Below, one piece after another: positions 19,998 to 29,267 of a stretch of 64,000 bases of DNA (positions within the stretch are counted from its first letter, which is position 1; each line of letters begins with the position of its first letter). The position numbers were made by a program, and so were the translations under genes. The notes under the pieces were generated by a model. The model ran no database searches, was not told the origin of the DNA, and was given only the letters and a program-made list of their open reading frames with translations. The DNA comes from Oscillatoriaceae cyanobacterium M33_DOE_052 (GTDB taxonomy: Bacteria > Cyanobacteriota > Cyanobacteriia > Cyanobacteriales > Laspinemataceae), in contig DVDU01000305.1 in the NCBI GenBank assembly GCA_015296065.1, forward strand, positions 1-64,000, written 5' to 3'.

Positions 19998-20621
19998 ATG
20001 GCTTATGCGTGTGACCTAGGCAACGGCCAGCGGGTTTATCTGGAAAATCAGGGAAATCAAACAATTATCACTCTTTCCAGCAGCAGTGCCGGTCAGCAGC
20101 AACAAGCCAGTAGCGGTTTTACTACTGGTGGGTGGACTTCTGCACCAAGTATTTTCCGCACTGGTAGTGGCTTTTTGATACGTATTCACTCGGCAGCGGC
20201 AACCCATTTCATCCAAGTACAAGGCAGCAGTATGGGGGTGATGAGTGGGACTCCTAGTATGAGCAATGCACAACAGTTGCAGGTGCAGCAAACTGCAGCA
20301 GTGCCCCAGTCTTCAATGGAACCAATGCAGCCGATGCAACCGATGCAACCGATGCAACCGATGCAGCCGATGCAGCCGATGCAGCCGATGCAGCCGATGC
20401 AACCAATGCAGCCGATGCAGCCGATGCAGCCGATGAAAATGGGGGATATGGAAATGAACATGAACCCGATGCAAATGCGTATGGGAAATATGCAGATGGG
20501 TATGGGGAATGCTCCCACATCGGAGAATGTGCAACCGAAAAGTAAATTCTGCTCCCAATGCGGCTCGCCGGTGCAAGAGACCGATAAGTTTTGTGGCCAT
20601 TGCGGTCATAAGTTAATTTAA
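19998..20621 (+). CDS. Zinc-ribbon protein with (Gln-Pro-Met)12 tract
   Basis: A 207-residue protein in three parts. Residues 1-95 (MAYACDLGNGQRVYLENQGNQ) form a beta-rich domain with GNQTIITLSS. Then come twelve Gln-Pro-Met units and a Met-rich tail with GDMEMNMNPMQMRMGNM. The C-terminus is a zinc ribbon with four cysteines, CSQCGSPV and CGHCGHKL. The Met/Gln tract is encoded by a 9-bp tandem repeat. Function is unknown; the Met-rich stretch could bind copper or mediate assembly, which is speculation. The ATG at 19998 is preferred over an upstream one because the upstream residues lack protein character. Confidence 0.75.
   Translation: MAYACDLGNGQRVYLENQGNQTIITLSSSSAGQQQQASSGFTTGGWTSAPSIFRTGSGFLIRIHSAAATHFIQVQGSSMGVMSGTPSMSNAQQLQVQQTAAVPQSSMEPMQPMQPMQPMQPMQPMQPMQPMQPMQPMQPMQPMQPMKMGDMEMNMNPMQMRMGNMQMGMGNAPTSENVQPKSKFCSQCGSPVQETDKFCGHCGHKLI
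20319..20435. repeat. 9-bp tandem repeat CAGCCGATG in coding sequence
   Basis: Twelve units of CAGCCGATG or CAACCGATG, one with CAACCAATG, coding Gln-Pro-Met in frame. The mix of CAG and CAA suggests block duplications within the tract. Confidence 0.95.
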
Positions 20622-20930
20622 GTAATTGGTCATTTGTCAGCAGGCAATTTGTCAAGATAGGGCCGAGGTTTGTAGTTGGGCTTTCGCCCTCTTTCATCAG
20701 ACAAAGTAGGGTGGGCAAAGCCAACCCAGATGATTTCATGTGAATAATTAAAGCTGCTTTGCCCACCCTAATATAATTTTGTATGGTGGGCAAGGGTAAC
20801 TCAGATAATTTCATGTGAATAATTAAAGCGGCCTTGCCCACCATACTATTATCTTGTCACTTGTCCTTTTACGAATGACAAATGACAAATGACAAATGAC
20901 AAAGGACAAAGGACAAAGGACAAAGGACAA
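20622..20930. repeat. Tandemly duplicated ~60-nt hairpin element and heptamer repeats
   Basis: One GGGCTTTCGCCC unit near 20675 is followed by two copies (about 20707-20768 and 20783-20845) of an element bounded by GGTGGGCAA and TTGCCCACC, with the shared interior ATTTCATGTGAATAATTAAA. Each copy is an inverted repeat. From 20857 to 20930 there are inverted heptamer units (GACAAATGACAAAGGACAA) running right up to the start codon of the next gene. Confidence 0.85.
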
Positions 20931-23900
20931 ATGTCAGTGAAAATTGCTCTGCATCACCAAACAATTTATCGCTACAGTAAACCAGTATTTTTAGGTCCTC
21001 AAGTGGTGCGTTTGCGACCTACCCCTCATTCTCAAACACATATCCACAGTTATTCTCTCCAAATTGCGCCTACAGAACATAGCATTTATTGGCGGCAAGA
21101 TGTGGCGGGAAATTTCATGGCGCGGGTGAACTTTCCCAACAGAACTGATTTTTTGCAGCTAGATACGGATCTGATAGCCGACATCAAGCCCCTCAATGCT
21201 TTTGCTTTCTTAGTGGAAGATTACGCCAGCAATTATCCGTTTATATATGAAGATATCCTGGCGCCAGAGTTGAAACCATTCTTGCAAACTGAGCCACCAG
21301 GCAAGTTGATGCAGGAATGGCTGGATAATACGGATAAGAGCGAGAAGTATATTACGGATTATATCCTGGATGTGGGGCGAAAAGTCCAGGCAGAAATCAC
21401 CTATTCCCATCGGTGGGAGCCGGGAGTACAGTCAAGCGAAGAAACTCTGGAGAAAAAACAGGGTTCCTGTCGGGATATGGCTTGGTTGTTGGTGGAAATT
21501 TTCCGTCATTTGGGTTTGGCGGCGCGGTTTGTCTCTGGTTATGCTATCCAATTAGGAGATGGGGAAGCAGCGGAAGACACTGCCGATTTGCATGCTTGGG
21601 TTGAGGTATATTTACCAGGAGCGGGATGGGTGGGTTTAGACCCCACATCGGGGGCTTTGACCGCTGAGGGGTATATCCCTCTGGCTTGCGCTGCTTCCCC
21701 GGAAAGAGCGGCTCCGGTTTCAGGGACTACGGAACCTTGCGAAAGTGAGATTAGTTTTTCTTTCTCGGTGACTCGTCTGGATGTGGTCTCGGAGACGAGC
21801 AAACCCTACACTCAAGAGCAATGGTTGGCTATTGATGCGCTGGGAAAGGCGGTGGATGAGGAGCTAGAGGCGCATCAGGTGGGTTTGACGATGGGAGGCG
21901 AGCCGACTTTTGTCGCAGTGGATGATTTTGAGTCCCCGGAATGGCGGGTGGATGCTCTGGGAGCGGAAAAACTGCGCCGATCGGGTATGTTGTTGCAACG
22001 TCTGCGCGATCGCTTTGCCCCCGGCGGTTGGTTACACTATGGTCAAGGCAAATGGTATCCCGGCGAACCCTTACCCCGTTGGGCTTTGGGCTGTTATTGG
22101 CGGCGAGATGGCGTCCCCGTGTGGCGCAACCCAGAGTTAGCCGCCACGGAAGAGAAAGATTATGGCTTTGAGTCAAAAGATGGGGCTGACTTTATCCGCA
22201 CTTTAGCCGATAATTTAGGCGTTTCCTCAGAATGTATCGAGAAGGTATGGGACTCGGAGAACCTAGAGCCCGCCGCCTATGTTTTACCCCTGCTCTGGAG
22301 TAATCAAAAACCAGATTATCCCTGGATAACTTGCCCCTTAGTTGTGCCCACACCCCAGATGGAGTTAGTCCCAGGAGACTCCCCCGCTGGTTTCCGCTTA
22401 CCCTTAAATTCTATCACTTGGGCGGATGAGGAAGATATCCAATGGGAACCGATGCTCACATCGGATGAGTTTTCTACTCCTTTGGGAGATATTTTCGCAT
22501 TAGTCGCCGCCCGAAAACCCGGTAATCATAGCATCGTCACGGCGAAAAACTCGATTCGAGTGGCTTTATGCGTGGAGATCCGGCATGGGAAACTGTATGT
22601 GTTTATGCCACCTATTGGCTGGTCGCGGGCATATTTAGATTTAGTGGCTACGATTGAAAACACCGCCGCGCAGCTAAATCATCCCGTGCGGTTAGAAGGT
22701 TTTCTCCCCCCCACTGACCCCCGGTTACAGGGATTTCAAATTACCCCAGACCCAGGTGTGGTAGAAGCGAATATTCACCCGGCGAGTGACTGGCCATCTT
22801 TGGTGGATATCACCACGATTTTATATGAAGAAGCCGCCGCCTGCGATTTGGGCACGGAAAAATATACTCTGGATGGTCGGACTGTTTCTACTGGTGGCGG
22901 TTCTCACCTGACTATTGGCGGGGTGACAACCAATGATAGTCCTCTTTTGCGCCGTCCCGACTTGCTCCAAAGTTTGATTACTTATTGGCAGCATCACCCC
23001 AGTTTGTCTTATTTATTTTCTGGGGAATTCGTGGGGCCAACCAGTCAATCTCCCCGGGTGGATGAGGCACGGCACGAGAGTTTATATGAGTTAGAAATTG
23101 CGTTTCACCAGTTGGAAAATGTAAAAAATCCACCGCCTTGGTTGATTGACCGGCTGTTACGCGATTTACTGATTGATGTGACGGGGAATACTCACCGATC
23201 GGCTTTTTGCATTGATAAACTTTATCCGGTGGCGACGCCGAAAACTCAATTGGGTTTGCTGGAGTTTAGAAGTTTCTCTATGGCTCCTCACCCGCAAATG
23301 AGTTTGGTTTTGGGGCTGTTGGTGCGGACTTTGGTGGCGCGGTTTTGGCAGCAACCTTATCGCCACAATTTTATCCGCTGGGGTTCGACTTTGCACGATC
23401 GCTTTTTGCTCCCCCACTATATAGAAGCGGATTTGCAATCAGTCATCACTGACTTACAGGAAGCTGGGTACAACTTCCTGTTAGAGTGGTTTCAGCCCTT
23501 TTTTGCCTTCCGTTTTCCCATCTATGGCGAAATTGTCTGTGATGGCGTAAAATTAGAAATCCGCCATGCTATAGAACCCTGGCACGTGCTGGGAGAAGAA
23601 GCCATCGGAATTGGCACGGCTCGCTATGTTGACTCATCAATGGACCGCGCCCAAGTGCGGTTAAGTGGTAGCGGTTTAGGACATTATACTGTTACTTGCA
23701 ACGGTCATCCTCTCCCTCTGCAACCCACAGGAATAGCGGGAGAATATGTGGCGGGAGTGCGCTACCGAGCCCGCAAATTCGCCTATCAACTTCATCCCGC
23801 GATCGCTCCCCACGTCCCCTTACAATTCGACATTGTGGATGTGCGGACGAAACGCTCGATCGGCGGTTGTAGCCTCTACGCCACCGACCCCACAGGCACA

Positions 23901-24062
23901 TATTGGACCACATTACCCATCAACGGTCACGAAGCAAATTCCCGCATGGTCTCCCGTTTTGTCAAAAATACCCACACTCCCGGCGAGATTGATATTAGCC
24001 CATTACCCCCCAATCCCGACTATCCATTAAACCTGGATTTACGCCGGTTTATTACCACGTAG
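20931..24062 (+). CDS. Transglutaminase-like protease / DUF2126 fusion
   Basis: A 1043-residue two-part protein. The N-terminus (KIALHHQTIYRYSKPV) is the bacterial transglutaminase N-terminal domain. The catalytic core follows, with Cys in GSCRDMAW (about residue 180), His in LHAWVEVYL (about 221) and Asp in LDPTSG (about 236). The rest, from about residue 300, is the large DUF2126 module (TMGGEPTFVAVDDFE, EFRSFSMAPHPQMSL). Such fusions often occur beside alpha-E and circularly permuted ATP-grasp genes; none is present here. The ATG at 20931 is chosen because the 14 codons before it are translated heptamer repeats. A role in peptide or amide-bond chemistry is inferred from family only. Confidence 0.9.
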   Translation: MSVKIALHHQTIYRYSKPVFLGPQVVRLRPTPHSQTHIHSYSLQIAPTEHSIYWRQDVAGNFMARVNFPNRTDFLQLDTDLIADIKPLNAFAFLVEDYASNYPFIYEDILAPELKPFLQTEPPGKLMQEWLDNTDKSEKYITDYILDVGRKVQAEITYSHRWEPGVQSSEETLEKKQGSCRDMAWLLVEIFRHLGLAARFVSGYAIQLGDGEAAEDTADLHAWVEVYLPGAGWVGLDPTSGALTAEGYIPLACAASPERAAPVSGTTEPCESEISFSFSVTRLDVVSETSKPYTQEQWLAIDALGKAVDEELEAHQVGLTMGGEPTFVAVDDFESPEWRVDALGAEKLRRSGMLLQRLRDRFAPGGWLHYGQGKWYPGEPLPRWALGCYWRRDGVPVWRNPELAATEEKDYGFESKDGADFIRTLADNLGVSSECIEKVWDSENLEPAAYVLPLLWSNQKPDYPWITCPLVVPTPQMELVPGDSPAGFRLPLNSITWADEEDIQWEPMLTSDEFSTPLGDIFALVAARKPGNHSIVTAKNSIRVALCVEIRHGKLYVFMPPIGWSRAYLDLVATIENTAAQLNHPVRLEGFLPPTDPRLQGFQITPDPGVVEANIHPASDWPSLVDITTILYEEAAACDLGTEKYTLDGRTVSTGGGSHLTIGGVTTNDSPLLRRPDLLQSLITYWQHHPSLSYLFSGEFVGPTSQSPRVDEARHESLYELEIAFHQLENVKNPPPWLIDRLLRDLLIDVTGNTHRSAFCIDKLYPVATPKTQLGLLEFRSFSMAPHPQMSLVLGLLVRTLVARFWQQPYRHNFIRWGSTLHDRFLLPHYIEADLQSVITDLQEAGYNFLLEWFQPFFAFRFPIYGEIVCDGVKLEIRHAIEPWHVLGEEAIGIGTARYVDSSMDRAQVRLSGSGLGHYTVTCNGHPLPLQPTGIAGEYVAGVRYRARKFAYQLHPAIAPHVPLQFDIVDVRTKRSIGGCSLYATDPTGTYWTTLPINGHEANSRMVSRFVKNTHTPGEIDISPLPPNPDYPLNLDLRRFITT

Positions 24063-24084
24063 GGTAAATCAACAGGGTGTGTTG

Positions 24085-24203
24085 AGAAACCGGGTTTCTA
24101 TAGAAGTGCCTCGTACCTAAACCGAGGCTCTTGATAAGAAACCCGGTTTCTGGGTTCGTGAAACCAAGTTCGTAGGGTGGGCAGTACCCTGCCCACCCTA
24201 CAT
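24085..24203. repeat. GAAACC twin palindrome followed by GTAGGGTGGGC palindrome
   Basis: AGAAACCGGGTTTCT at 24085 and AGAAACCCGGTTTCT ending at 24151 bound a variable middle. At about 24173-24203 the palindrome GTAGGGTGGGCAGTACC with its complement follows. Both elements recur elsewhere in the window. Confidence 0.9.
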
Positions 24204-24234
24204 AACTTTGTCATCTGTTGAAATGGGAGGCGAA

Positions 24235-26976
24235 TTACAAATGGCGTTGCTGGAGAATGCGGCTTTTAGTTTCTTCCGACACCCTGGGATGGGCTAACAT
24301 TAAATCTAATAAAGGCGATGCCGAACCTTGGTTGTGGGAAATAGCTACTACCAAGGCTTGTTGATTGGCAGTGGCTAATATTTTGCCATTCATCTCTAAA
24401 TCTTCCTCTACCATTTTCGCCAATAACTGCGGGTCGAATTTTGCCAGAGTGTTGAGCAACCCCGTCACTACCAGTTTATCGATTTTGCCGCGAATATCCA
24501 CGGCTCGCAATAACTGACGGCTGCATTCTGTGAGTTCGGGAATCAGGCGGATATCTTCTAATAAGCCAATTTGATTAAATGCCGTTATCGCCCCATTGGC
24601 GATCGCATCCAGAGTCATCGCCGGAGCTGTCGCCACCACCGATCGCGTTAAGCCAAATATCGCCGTGGCAATGTCCCATGCGAGGGCTTTTTCCCCCACT
24701 GGGTGGTTCCAAATCGCCGCCGTCGTCAGTTTATAGGCTAATTGTAACACTTCCGGTGCCGTTTCTTGACTAATCGCCGCCAACACTTGAGCGATTTCTG
24801 CGGGAGTAACCGCTTGAGCATTCACTCCCTCGATAATTGCTTGCAGGCAATTTTGCCGGACGCCAATTACCGGAGAATTGCTCAGAATTGGCAGCAGGGA
24901 TGCTAGGGGAATCGGCTTTTGCTGGCGAGCAAAATCTAGAATCAGCCAGGAAGCATCTTTGGCCACATCTTGAGACACATCGCGACAAAATTTCACAATT
25001 TCCGGGATAATCTCTGGGTCGGCTGTGGCTTGCTGCTGATATAATTTGAGCAGGGCGATGCGCGCTTCTTTGATTTGGCTGTGGCGTTGCAGGTAGGGAA
25101 CGAGCTGTGGCGGAATACAAGCTAATTTCTTGCAGATTTGATGGGCGGTTTTTGGTTCTAGTTCATCGAGCAAAGTTTCTAGCAAGTCCCCCAGCATAGT
25201 TTGCACTGGATCTGACTTCACCGCCAGGGCATCCATCACCCGGATTAATTCTACCGGATATTTGGCTACAATTGGTTGCACCCAGGCGGCTAATTTGATG
25301 GCGAGGTCGGCGGTTATGGGACTGGTTTCTAATCCCTCTCCGGCTAAGGTTCTCACAATCATGGCGAGGGTGGAAATGTGATTGGCTCCAATTGTTTCTA
25401 TATGTTGTTTTAATAATGTTTGTGCTACTATATGGGCACCACCGCTTTGAATCGCAGCTTGTAAGGCGAGGATAATACTGCGGTTAAAGGATTTAGATGT
25501 TGCTGATGGCTTGGGGTCAAATAAGTGGCTGACCATATTTTCTGTTAAAATCGGGTCTGTGGCGGCTCGTTCTCCCACCACTGCAGCCATAACCCCCAGC
25601 CATTCTGGTTGTAAGGGAGCAGCCAACAGGCTCATACAGGAATCGCCAAAAAGGGCGTTATTAGATGCTAGCAGGTCGGGCAGGATTTTGGCGACTAAAG
25701 TAACGGCATTGGCCTTTTCTATAAAGGAGTTATTGGCTGGATTTATATGAATGATATTTAGAAGAAAATCTCGCTGCACGGCTGGGGGAATGCCGGGAGT
25801 GAGGTAAAAATCGATAACTATGGCGCGAGCTTTGCTGCCAAAGTTGGCATATTGTTGTTGGAGTATGGGGAGTATCTCTGGGTCGATCGCCCTGCCTTGG
25901 CTGCGGACTATGTGATAATATTCGCTCAGGAACTTGCCCCAAAGATGATGGCGACTATTCATATCCGCTTGGATTAACGGATTGCCATTTAATGCCATCA
26001 CTGCAGCGGTAAATTTTCCCGGTTCCTCGCTTTGGGCAACTAAATTTGCCGCGATATCAATGGCTTTATTAATCAGTTCTTTCCCCACATAAGCTAAGAA
26101 TTGCACCATCATTGCCCACACCGCCGGTTCATGTCTTTTTGGGGCAGAATTGGCGGCGATTAATAAGGCTTCATTGTAAGTATATTCTCGGTCTTTGGCA
26201 ATGGCAAATAGAGGCGATAATATCTGGGCTGATTCTGGTTCTGGGCGGGAAATGGCGGCAAAAGCTAGGCAACGAAATGGCAAAATTTCACTCAAATTTG
26301 TTTTGTTATATATGTAATTAAATTTATTTTGATTCACACAAGTAAGAAATTGCCGCCAGATTGGCCAGATATAATAGGGAATGGCGGCGCTGTCAGTTTG
26401 CAACTGAGTGAGAATCTGGGTTTGGACTTGTTCTCCGGTTGGGGTGGCGTTGAGCCAGCGCGCCACAGTATATTCTAGGAAGGTTTGATGGAAAAAGCCA
26501 ATTCGATCGCTCCCCAGCTCCTTCAACACCCCATCGCTGAGCAAAGCACTATAAGCGTCAAAATCTGTATCCGTGGCTAAATCTAAGCTGGTTTCATAGA
26601 TAAAATCCCGCAGTTTATCCCCAGAATTATGATATAATGTTTCCGCGAGAAATAAACATAATTTTTCCTTGGCTTTGGCGATGCGGCGGGATTGTTGGTG
26701 ATGGCGGGATTTGGCAATTTTCCAATCCCAGTAGATTTCATATAGTTGACTGACGGTTAAATCTTCTGGCACAATTTGCGCCGCCGCGAATAATTCACAC
26801 AACAGCGCTAGGAGCAAAGGATTAGCCGCAATTTCCGCTAAAGATACCCGATCGGCTGACAAAGCCAGGAGAGGGGAGAGGGGGGAGAGGGGGGAGGGTG
26901 GGAGGAGGGGGAAGGGTGGGGAGATGGGGAAGGGTGGGGAGATGGGGAAGGGTGGGGAGAATATTCCCGGACACAC
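24235..26976 (-). CDS. STAND (NACHT-like) / HEAT-repeat protein lacking its N-terminal half
   Basis: The convincing protein starts near 26860, at ADRVSLAEIAANPLLLALLC, which is the region that follows the nucleotide-binding core in NACHT/STAND proteins, then IGFFHQTFLEYTVARWL (the winged-helix end). It is followed by about 650 residues of HEAT-like helical repeats. No P-loop is present. The nominal GTG start at 26976 leads only into about 38 residues of Pro/Phe/Ser repeats encoded by a CCCCACCCTTCC tract. The gene therefore appears beheaded by, or at, that tract. Full-length relatives are often anti-phage or signalling ATPases, but this copy is probably non-functional or recently rearranged. 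Confidence 0.65.
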   Translation of the reverse strand: MCPGIFSPPFPISPPFPISPPFPLLPPSPLSPLSPLLALSADRVSLAEIAANPLLLALLCELFAAAQIVPEDLTVSQLYEIYWDWKIAKSRHHQQSRRIAKAKEKLCLFLAETLYHNSGDKLRDFIYETSLDLATDTDFDAYSALLSDGVLKELGSDRIGFFHQTFLEYTVARWLNATPTGEQVQTQILTQLQTDSAAIPYYIWPIWRQFLTCVNQNKFNYIYNKTNLSEILPFRCLAFAAISRPEPESAQILSPLFAIAKDREYTYNEALLIAANSAPKRHEPAVWAMMVQFLAYVGKELINKAIDIAANLVAQSEEPGKFTAAVMALNGNPLIQADMNSRHHLWGKFLSEYYHIVRSQGRAIDPEILPILQQQYANFGSKARAIVIDFYLTPGIPPAVQRDFLLNIIHINPANNSFIEKANAVTLVAKILPDLLASNNALFGDSCMSLLAAPLQPEWLGVMAAVVGERAATDPILTENMVSHLFDPKPSATSKSFNRSIILALQAAIQSGGAHIVAQTLLKQHIETIGANHISTLAMIVRTLAGEGLETSPITADLAIKLAAWVQPIVAKYPVELIRVMDALAVKSDPVQTMLGDLLETLLDELEPKTAHQICKKLACIPPQLVPYLQRHSQIKEARIALLKLYQQQATADPEIIPEIVKFCRDVSQDVAKDASWLILDFARQQKPIPLASLLPILSNSPVIGVRQNCLQAIIEGVNAQAVTPAEIAQVLAAISQETAPEVLQLAYKLTTAAIWNHPVGEKALAWDIATAIFGLTRSVVATAPAMTLDAIANGAITAFNQIGLLEDIRLIPELTECSRQLLRAVDIRGKIDKLVVTGLLNTLAKFDPQLLAKMVEEDLEMNGKILATANQQALVVAISHNQGSASPLLDLMLAHPRVSEETKSRILQQRHL
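26862..26965. repeat. G-rich low-complexity tract (inverted partner of the tract at 27430-27552)
   Basis: Units of GGGGAGAG, then GGGGAGATGGGGAAGGGT. On the other strand these match the CTCCCCACCCTTCCCC units beyond the four-helix-bundle gene, so the two tracts form an inverted pair around that gene. Confidence 0.9.
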
Positions 26977-27001
26977 TCCCCAAACCGGACACCAGGGAGT
27001 G

Positions 27002-27400
27002 TTAGTCGATTAACCAATCATCTGGAGAAATAATCATTTTGACCAATCCACTCAAAACCTGATTGTAAGTTCTGTAGAGTTCTCTCGCTGATTCCACTGG
27101 GAGATATTGACATTTTACTGCAAATTCTAGCCAGACCTGCGTTTCTGCAGCCTCTGCCTCACACTCATTCAGCTTAGAGACAAAAGCCGCTTTATATCTC
27201 CGTTTCCTCCAAGCTTCTGCCAAGTTAGCACAGACTGAACGAGAAGAACGGCGAATTTGATCAGTTAATGAATATTTTTCCTCAACTGGGAATTTTTTAG
27301 AATATTCAAAAATTTGCATTGCCGACTCAAATGCTAATTGATAAATGCCTAAATCTTCATGGGTTCTAAAATATTTTTTTCCGTTTTCTTTGTCTGTCAT
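27002..27400 (-). CDS. Four-helix-bundle protein (23S rRNA intervening-sequence family)
   Basis: A 132-residue soluble helical protein. LGIYQLAFESAMQIFEYSKKFP, SLTDQIRRSSRSVCANLAEAW and KCQYLPVESARELYRTYNQV follow the known pattern of the S23/IVP family, whose members occur inside rRNA intervening sequences and also alone in many cyanobacteria. Function is not established; a nucleic-acid-binding or toxin-like role has been suggested for relatives. The start is the ATG at 27400; the upstream frame is repeat translation. It lies between two inverted C-rich tracts and between two genes that both lack their 5' ends, so it may have arrived together with those tracts. Confidence 0.85.
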   Translation of the reverse strand: MTDKENGKKYFRTHEDLGIYQLAFESAMQIFEYSKKFPVEEKYSLTDQIRRSSRSVCANLAEAWRKRRYKAAFVSKLNECEAEAAETQVWLEFAVKCQYLPVESARELYRTYNQVLSGLVKMIISPDDWLID

Positions 27401-27552
27401 GTTAATCACTCCTGACTTTCTCTCTACCCATTGTCCCACACATCCTCCCCACCCTTCCCCCTCTCCCCACCCTCTCCCCACCCTCCCCCCTCCTCCCACC
27501 CTCCTCCCTCTCCCCACCCTCCCCCCTCTCCCCACCCTTCCCCCTCTCCCCT
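27401..27552. repeat. C-rich low-complexity tract abutting the RT-Cas1 gene
   Basis: From about 27430 to 27552 the sequence is CTCCCCACCCTTCCCC, CTCCCACC and variants. It runs without a break into the codons for the RT motif YRPGR. In the RT frame it reads as a Pro/Leu/Ser run, with a stop at 27403 and no ATG. Confidence 0.9.
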
Positions 27553-29244
27553 TACCGTCCCGGACGCGGTATCCAAATCGCCGTTCGTCACCTTTATTCC
27601 TACTACCAATTTCAACCATGCTGGATACTCAAAGCCGACATCGCCCAATTTTTCGATAACCTCAACTGGGCTCTATTACTCACCCAGTTAGACCAGTTGC
27701 AGCTCCACCCCATCTTAACCCAACTCCTGCAACAGCAAATCGCCGCCGGAATCGTCATTCGCGGTCAATATCATAACTTCGGCAAAGGCGTCTTGCAAGG
27801 AGCCATCCTCTCAGGAGCCTTAGCCAATCTCTACCTCACCGAATTTGACCGCCGTTGTTTAGCCGCCGGATTAAACCTAGTCCGCTATGGCGACGACTTT
27901 GCCATTGCCACTAGCGACTGGTTGCAAGCCAATCGAGCCTTAGAACGAGTCCGAGAATGGTTAGCCGAATTATACCTGCAACTGCAACCAGAGAAAACCC
28001 AAATTTACAGTCCCGATGACGAATTTATCTTCCTCGGCTACCGGTTTTTTCAAGGACAAGTGTATCCCCCACCACCCCCAGTCCAAAAAAACGGGGAATG
28101 GGTGCTATCCCCCTCCGGTTTCCCCTATCGGAAGCGGGTGCAAAAGAAACCAGTCAAAATTTCCCGTCCTCCCCTGGCTTGCAGTCTCAAGCCAGTAGCC
28201 TTTCCCGTAGCTAAACCCACACATTTATGGAGTGATGTGATGCCCACATTATATATCACCGACCAAGGCGCCTACCTCAGCGCCAAAAACCAGCAATTTA
28301 TCGTCTCCTATCACCGAGAAGACCGCGTGAAAGTCCCCGCCAACCGCGTCAGTCATATTGTGCTATTTGGATGTTGCAATATCTCTCACGGAGCCGCTTC
28401 CTTAGCACTACACCGCCGCATCCCCATCATGTATTTATCTCAGAAAGGGCGCTATTTTGGCCGCTTGTATGCCGAAAGCAACGCCAAAGTAGAATACCTC
28501 ATGCAGCAAGTGCAGCGGTCATTAGACCCCACATTTACTCGCACCCAAGCCGAAGCTATTGTTGCAGCTAAACTGCATAACTCTCGGATTTTGTTGCTCC
28601 GGCTTAACCAACGGCGGAAAATTGATCCTGTCGTTACAGCTATTGATAAAATGGCTTGGTTAATTGAAGAAATGGTTAACGCCGAATCGATGGATGCCCT
28701 GCGCGGTTATGAAGGGAAAGCCGCCACGGTATATTTTCAAGCATTGGGTGCCCTATTTACCGGGCCGTTTGCCTTTGAAAAACGCACCAAGCGTCCCCCC
28801 ACTGACCCAGTAAACAGCCTGATGAGTCTGGGTTACACCTTGTTAAGTCAAAACGTCCATTCTTTCGTCAACTTGGCCGGACTGCACCCCCACTTTGGCA
28901 ACCTGCACGTACCTCGGGATAATCATCCCGCTCTGGTGTCGGATTTGATGGAAGAGTTCCGGGCGCAAGTAGTGGATTCATTCGTGGCTTATTTGGTCAA
29001 CTCCCGGATTTTGACACCCGATGATTTTACTCCCCCAGACGAGCGCAATGGCGTGTATTTGCAGCCCCACGCCTTGAAAAAGTATCTCAAGCATTGGGAG
29101 GAAAAGCTGCTCTTAGAGATTACCCATCCCCATACCCAGTATAAGGTGAGCCTGAAACGCTGCATCGAGTTGCAAGTCCGGGAATACATCGCCTGTTTAG
29201 TAGGCGAAGTGCCAATTTATCGCCCAATGCGCTGGGACAAGTAA
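27553..29244 (+). CDS. cas1: Reverse transcriptase-Cas1 fusion, 5'-truncated
   Basis: CRISPR adaptation integrase joined to a group II intron-like RT, which in related systems allows spacers to be taken from RNA. The protein-like reading starts abruptly at YRPGR near 27553, with no start codon; the first in-frame candidate is a TTG at 27697. RT motifs in order: LKADIAQFFDNL (motif A), GVLQGAILSGALANLYL (motif B) and VRYGDDFAI (catalytic YxDD, Asp codons at 27892-27897). The fingers region before YRPGR is missing. The Cas1 domain (from about 28240) is complete: Glu in LRGYEGKAA, His in GNLHVPRD and acidic residues in SDLMEEFR. A 37-nt hairpin separates it from the next gene. Confidence 0.88.
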   Translation, partial: YRPGRGIQIAVRHLYSYYQFQPCWILKADIAQFFDNLNWALLLTQLDQLQLHPILTQLLQQQIAAGIVIRGQYHNFGKGVLQGAILSGALANLYLTEFDRRCLAAGLNLVRYGDDFAIATSDWLQANRALERVREWLAELYLQLQPEKTQIYSPDDEFIFLGYRFFQGQVYPPPPPVQKNGEWVLSPSGFPYRKRVQKKPVKISRPPLACSLKPVAFPVAKPTHLWSDVMPTLYITDQGAYLSAKNQQFIVSYHREDRVKVPANRVSHIVLFGCCNISHGAASLALHRRIPIMYLSQKGRYFGRLYAESNAKVEYLMQQVQRSLDPTFTRTQAEAIVAAKLHNSRILLLRLNQRRKIDPVVTAIDKMAWLIEEMVNAESMDALRGYEGKAATVYFQALGALFTGPFAFEKRTKRPPTDPVNSLMSLGYTLLSQNVHSFVNLAGLHPHFGNLHVPRDNHPALVSDLMEEFRAQVVDSFVAYLVNSRILTPDDFTPPDERNGVYLQPHALKKYLKHWEEKLLLEITHPHTQYKVSLKRCIELQVREYIACLVGEVPIYRPMRWDK

Positions 29245-29267
29245 TCATCCTGATTCCGATTCAGATT

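Noticed and set aside
20186-20844. Minus-strand frames over the Gln-Pro-Met gene (IGCIGC, LHRLHR, SAASAA)
   Set aside because: Translations of the same tandem on the other strand.
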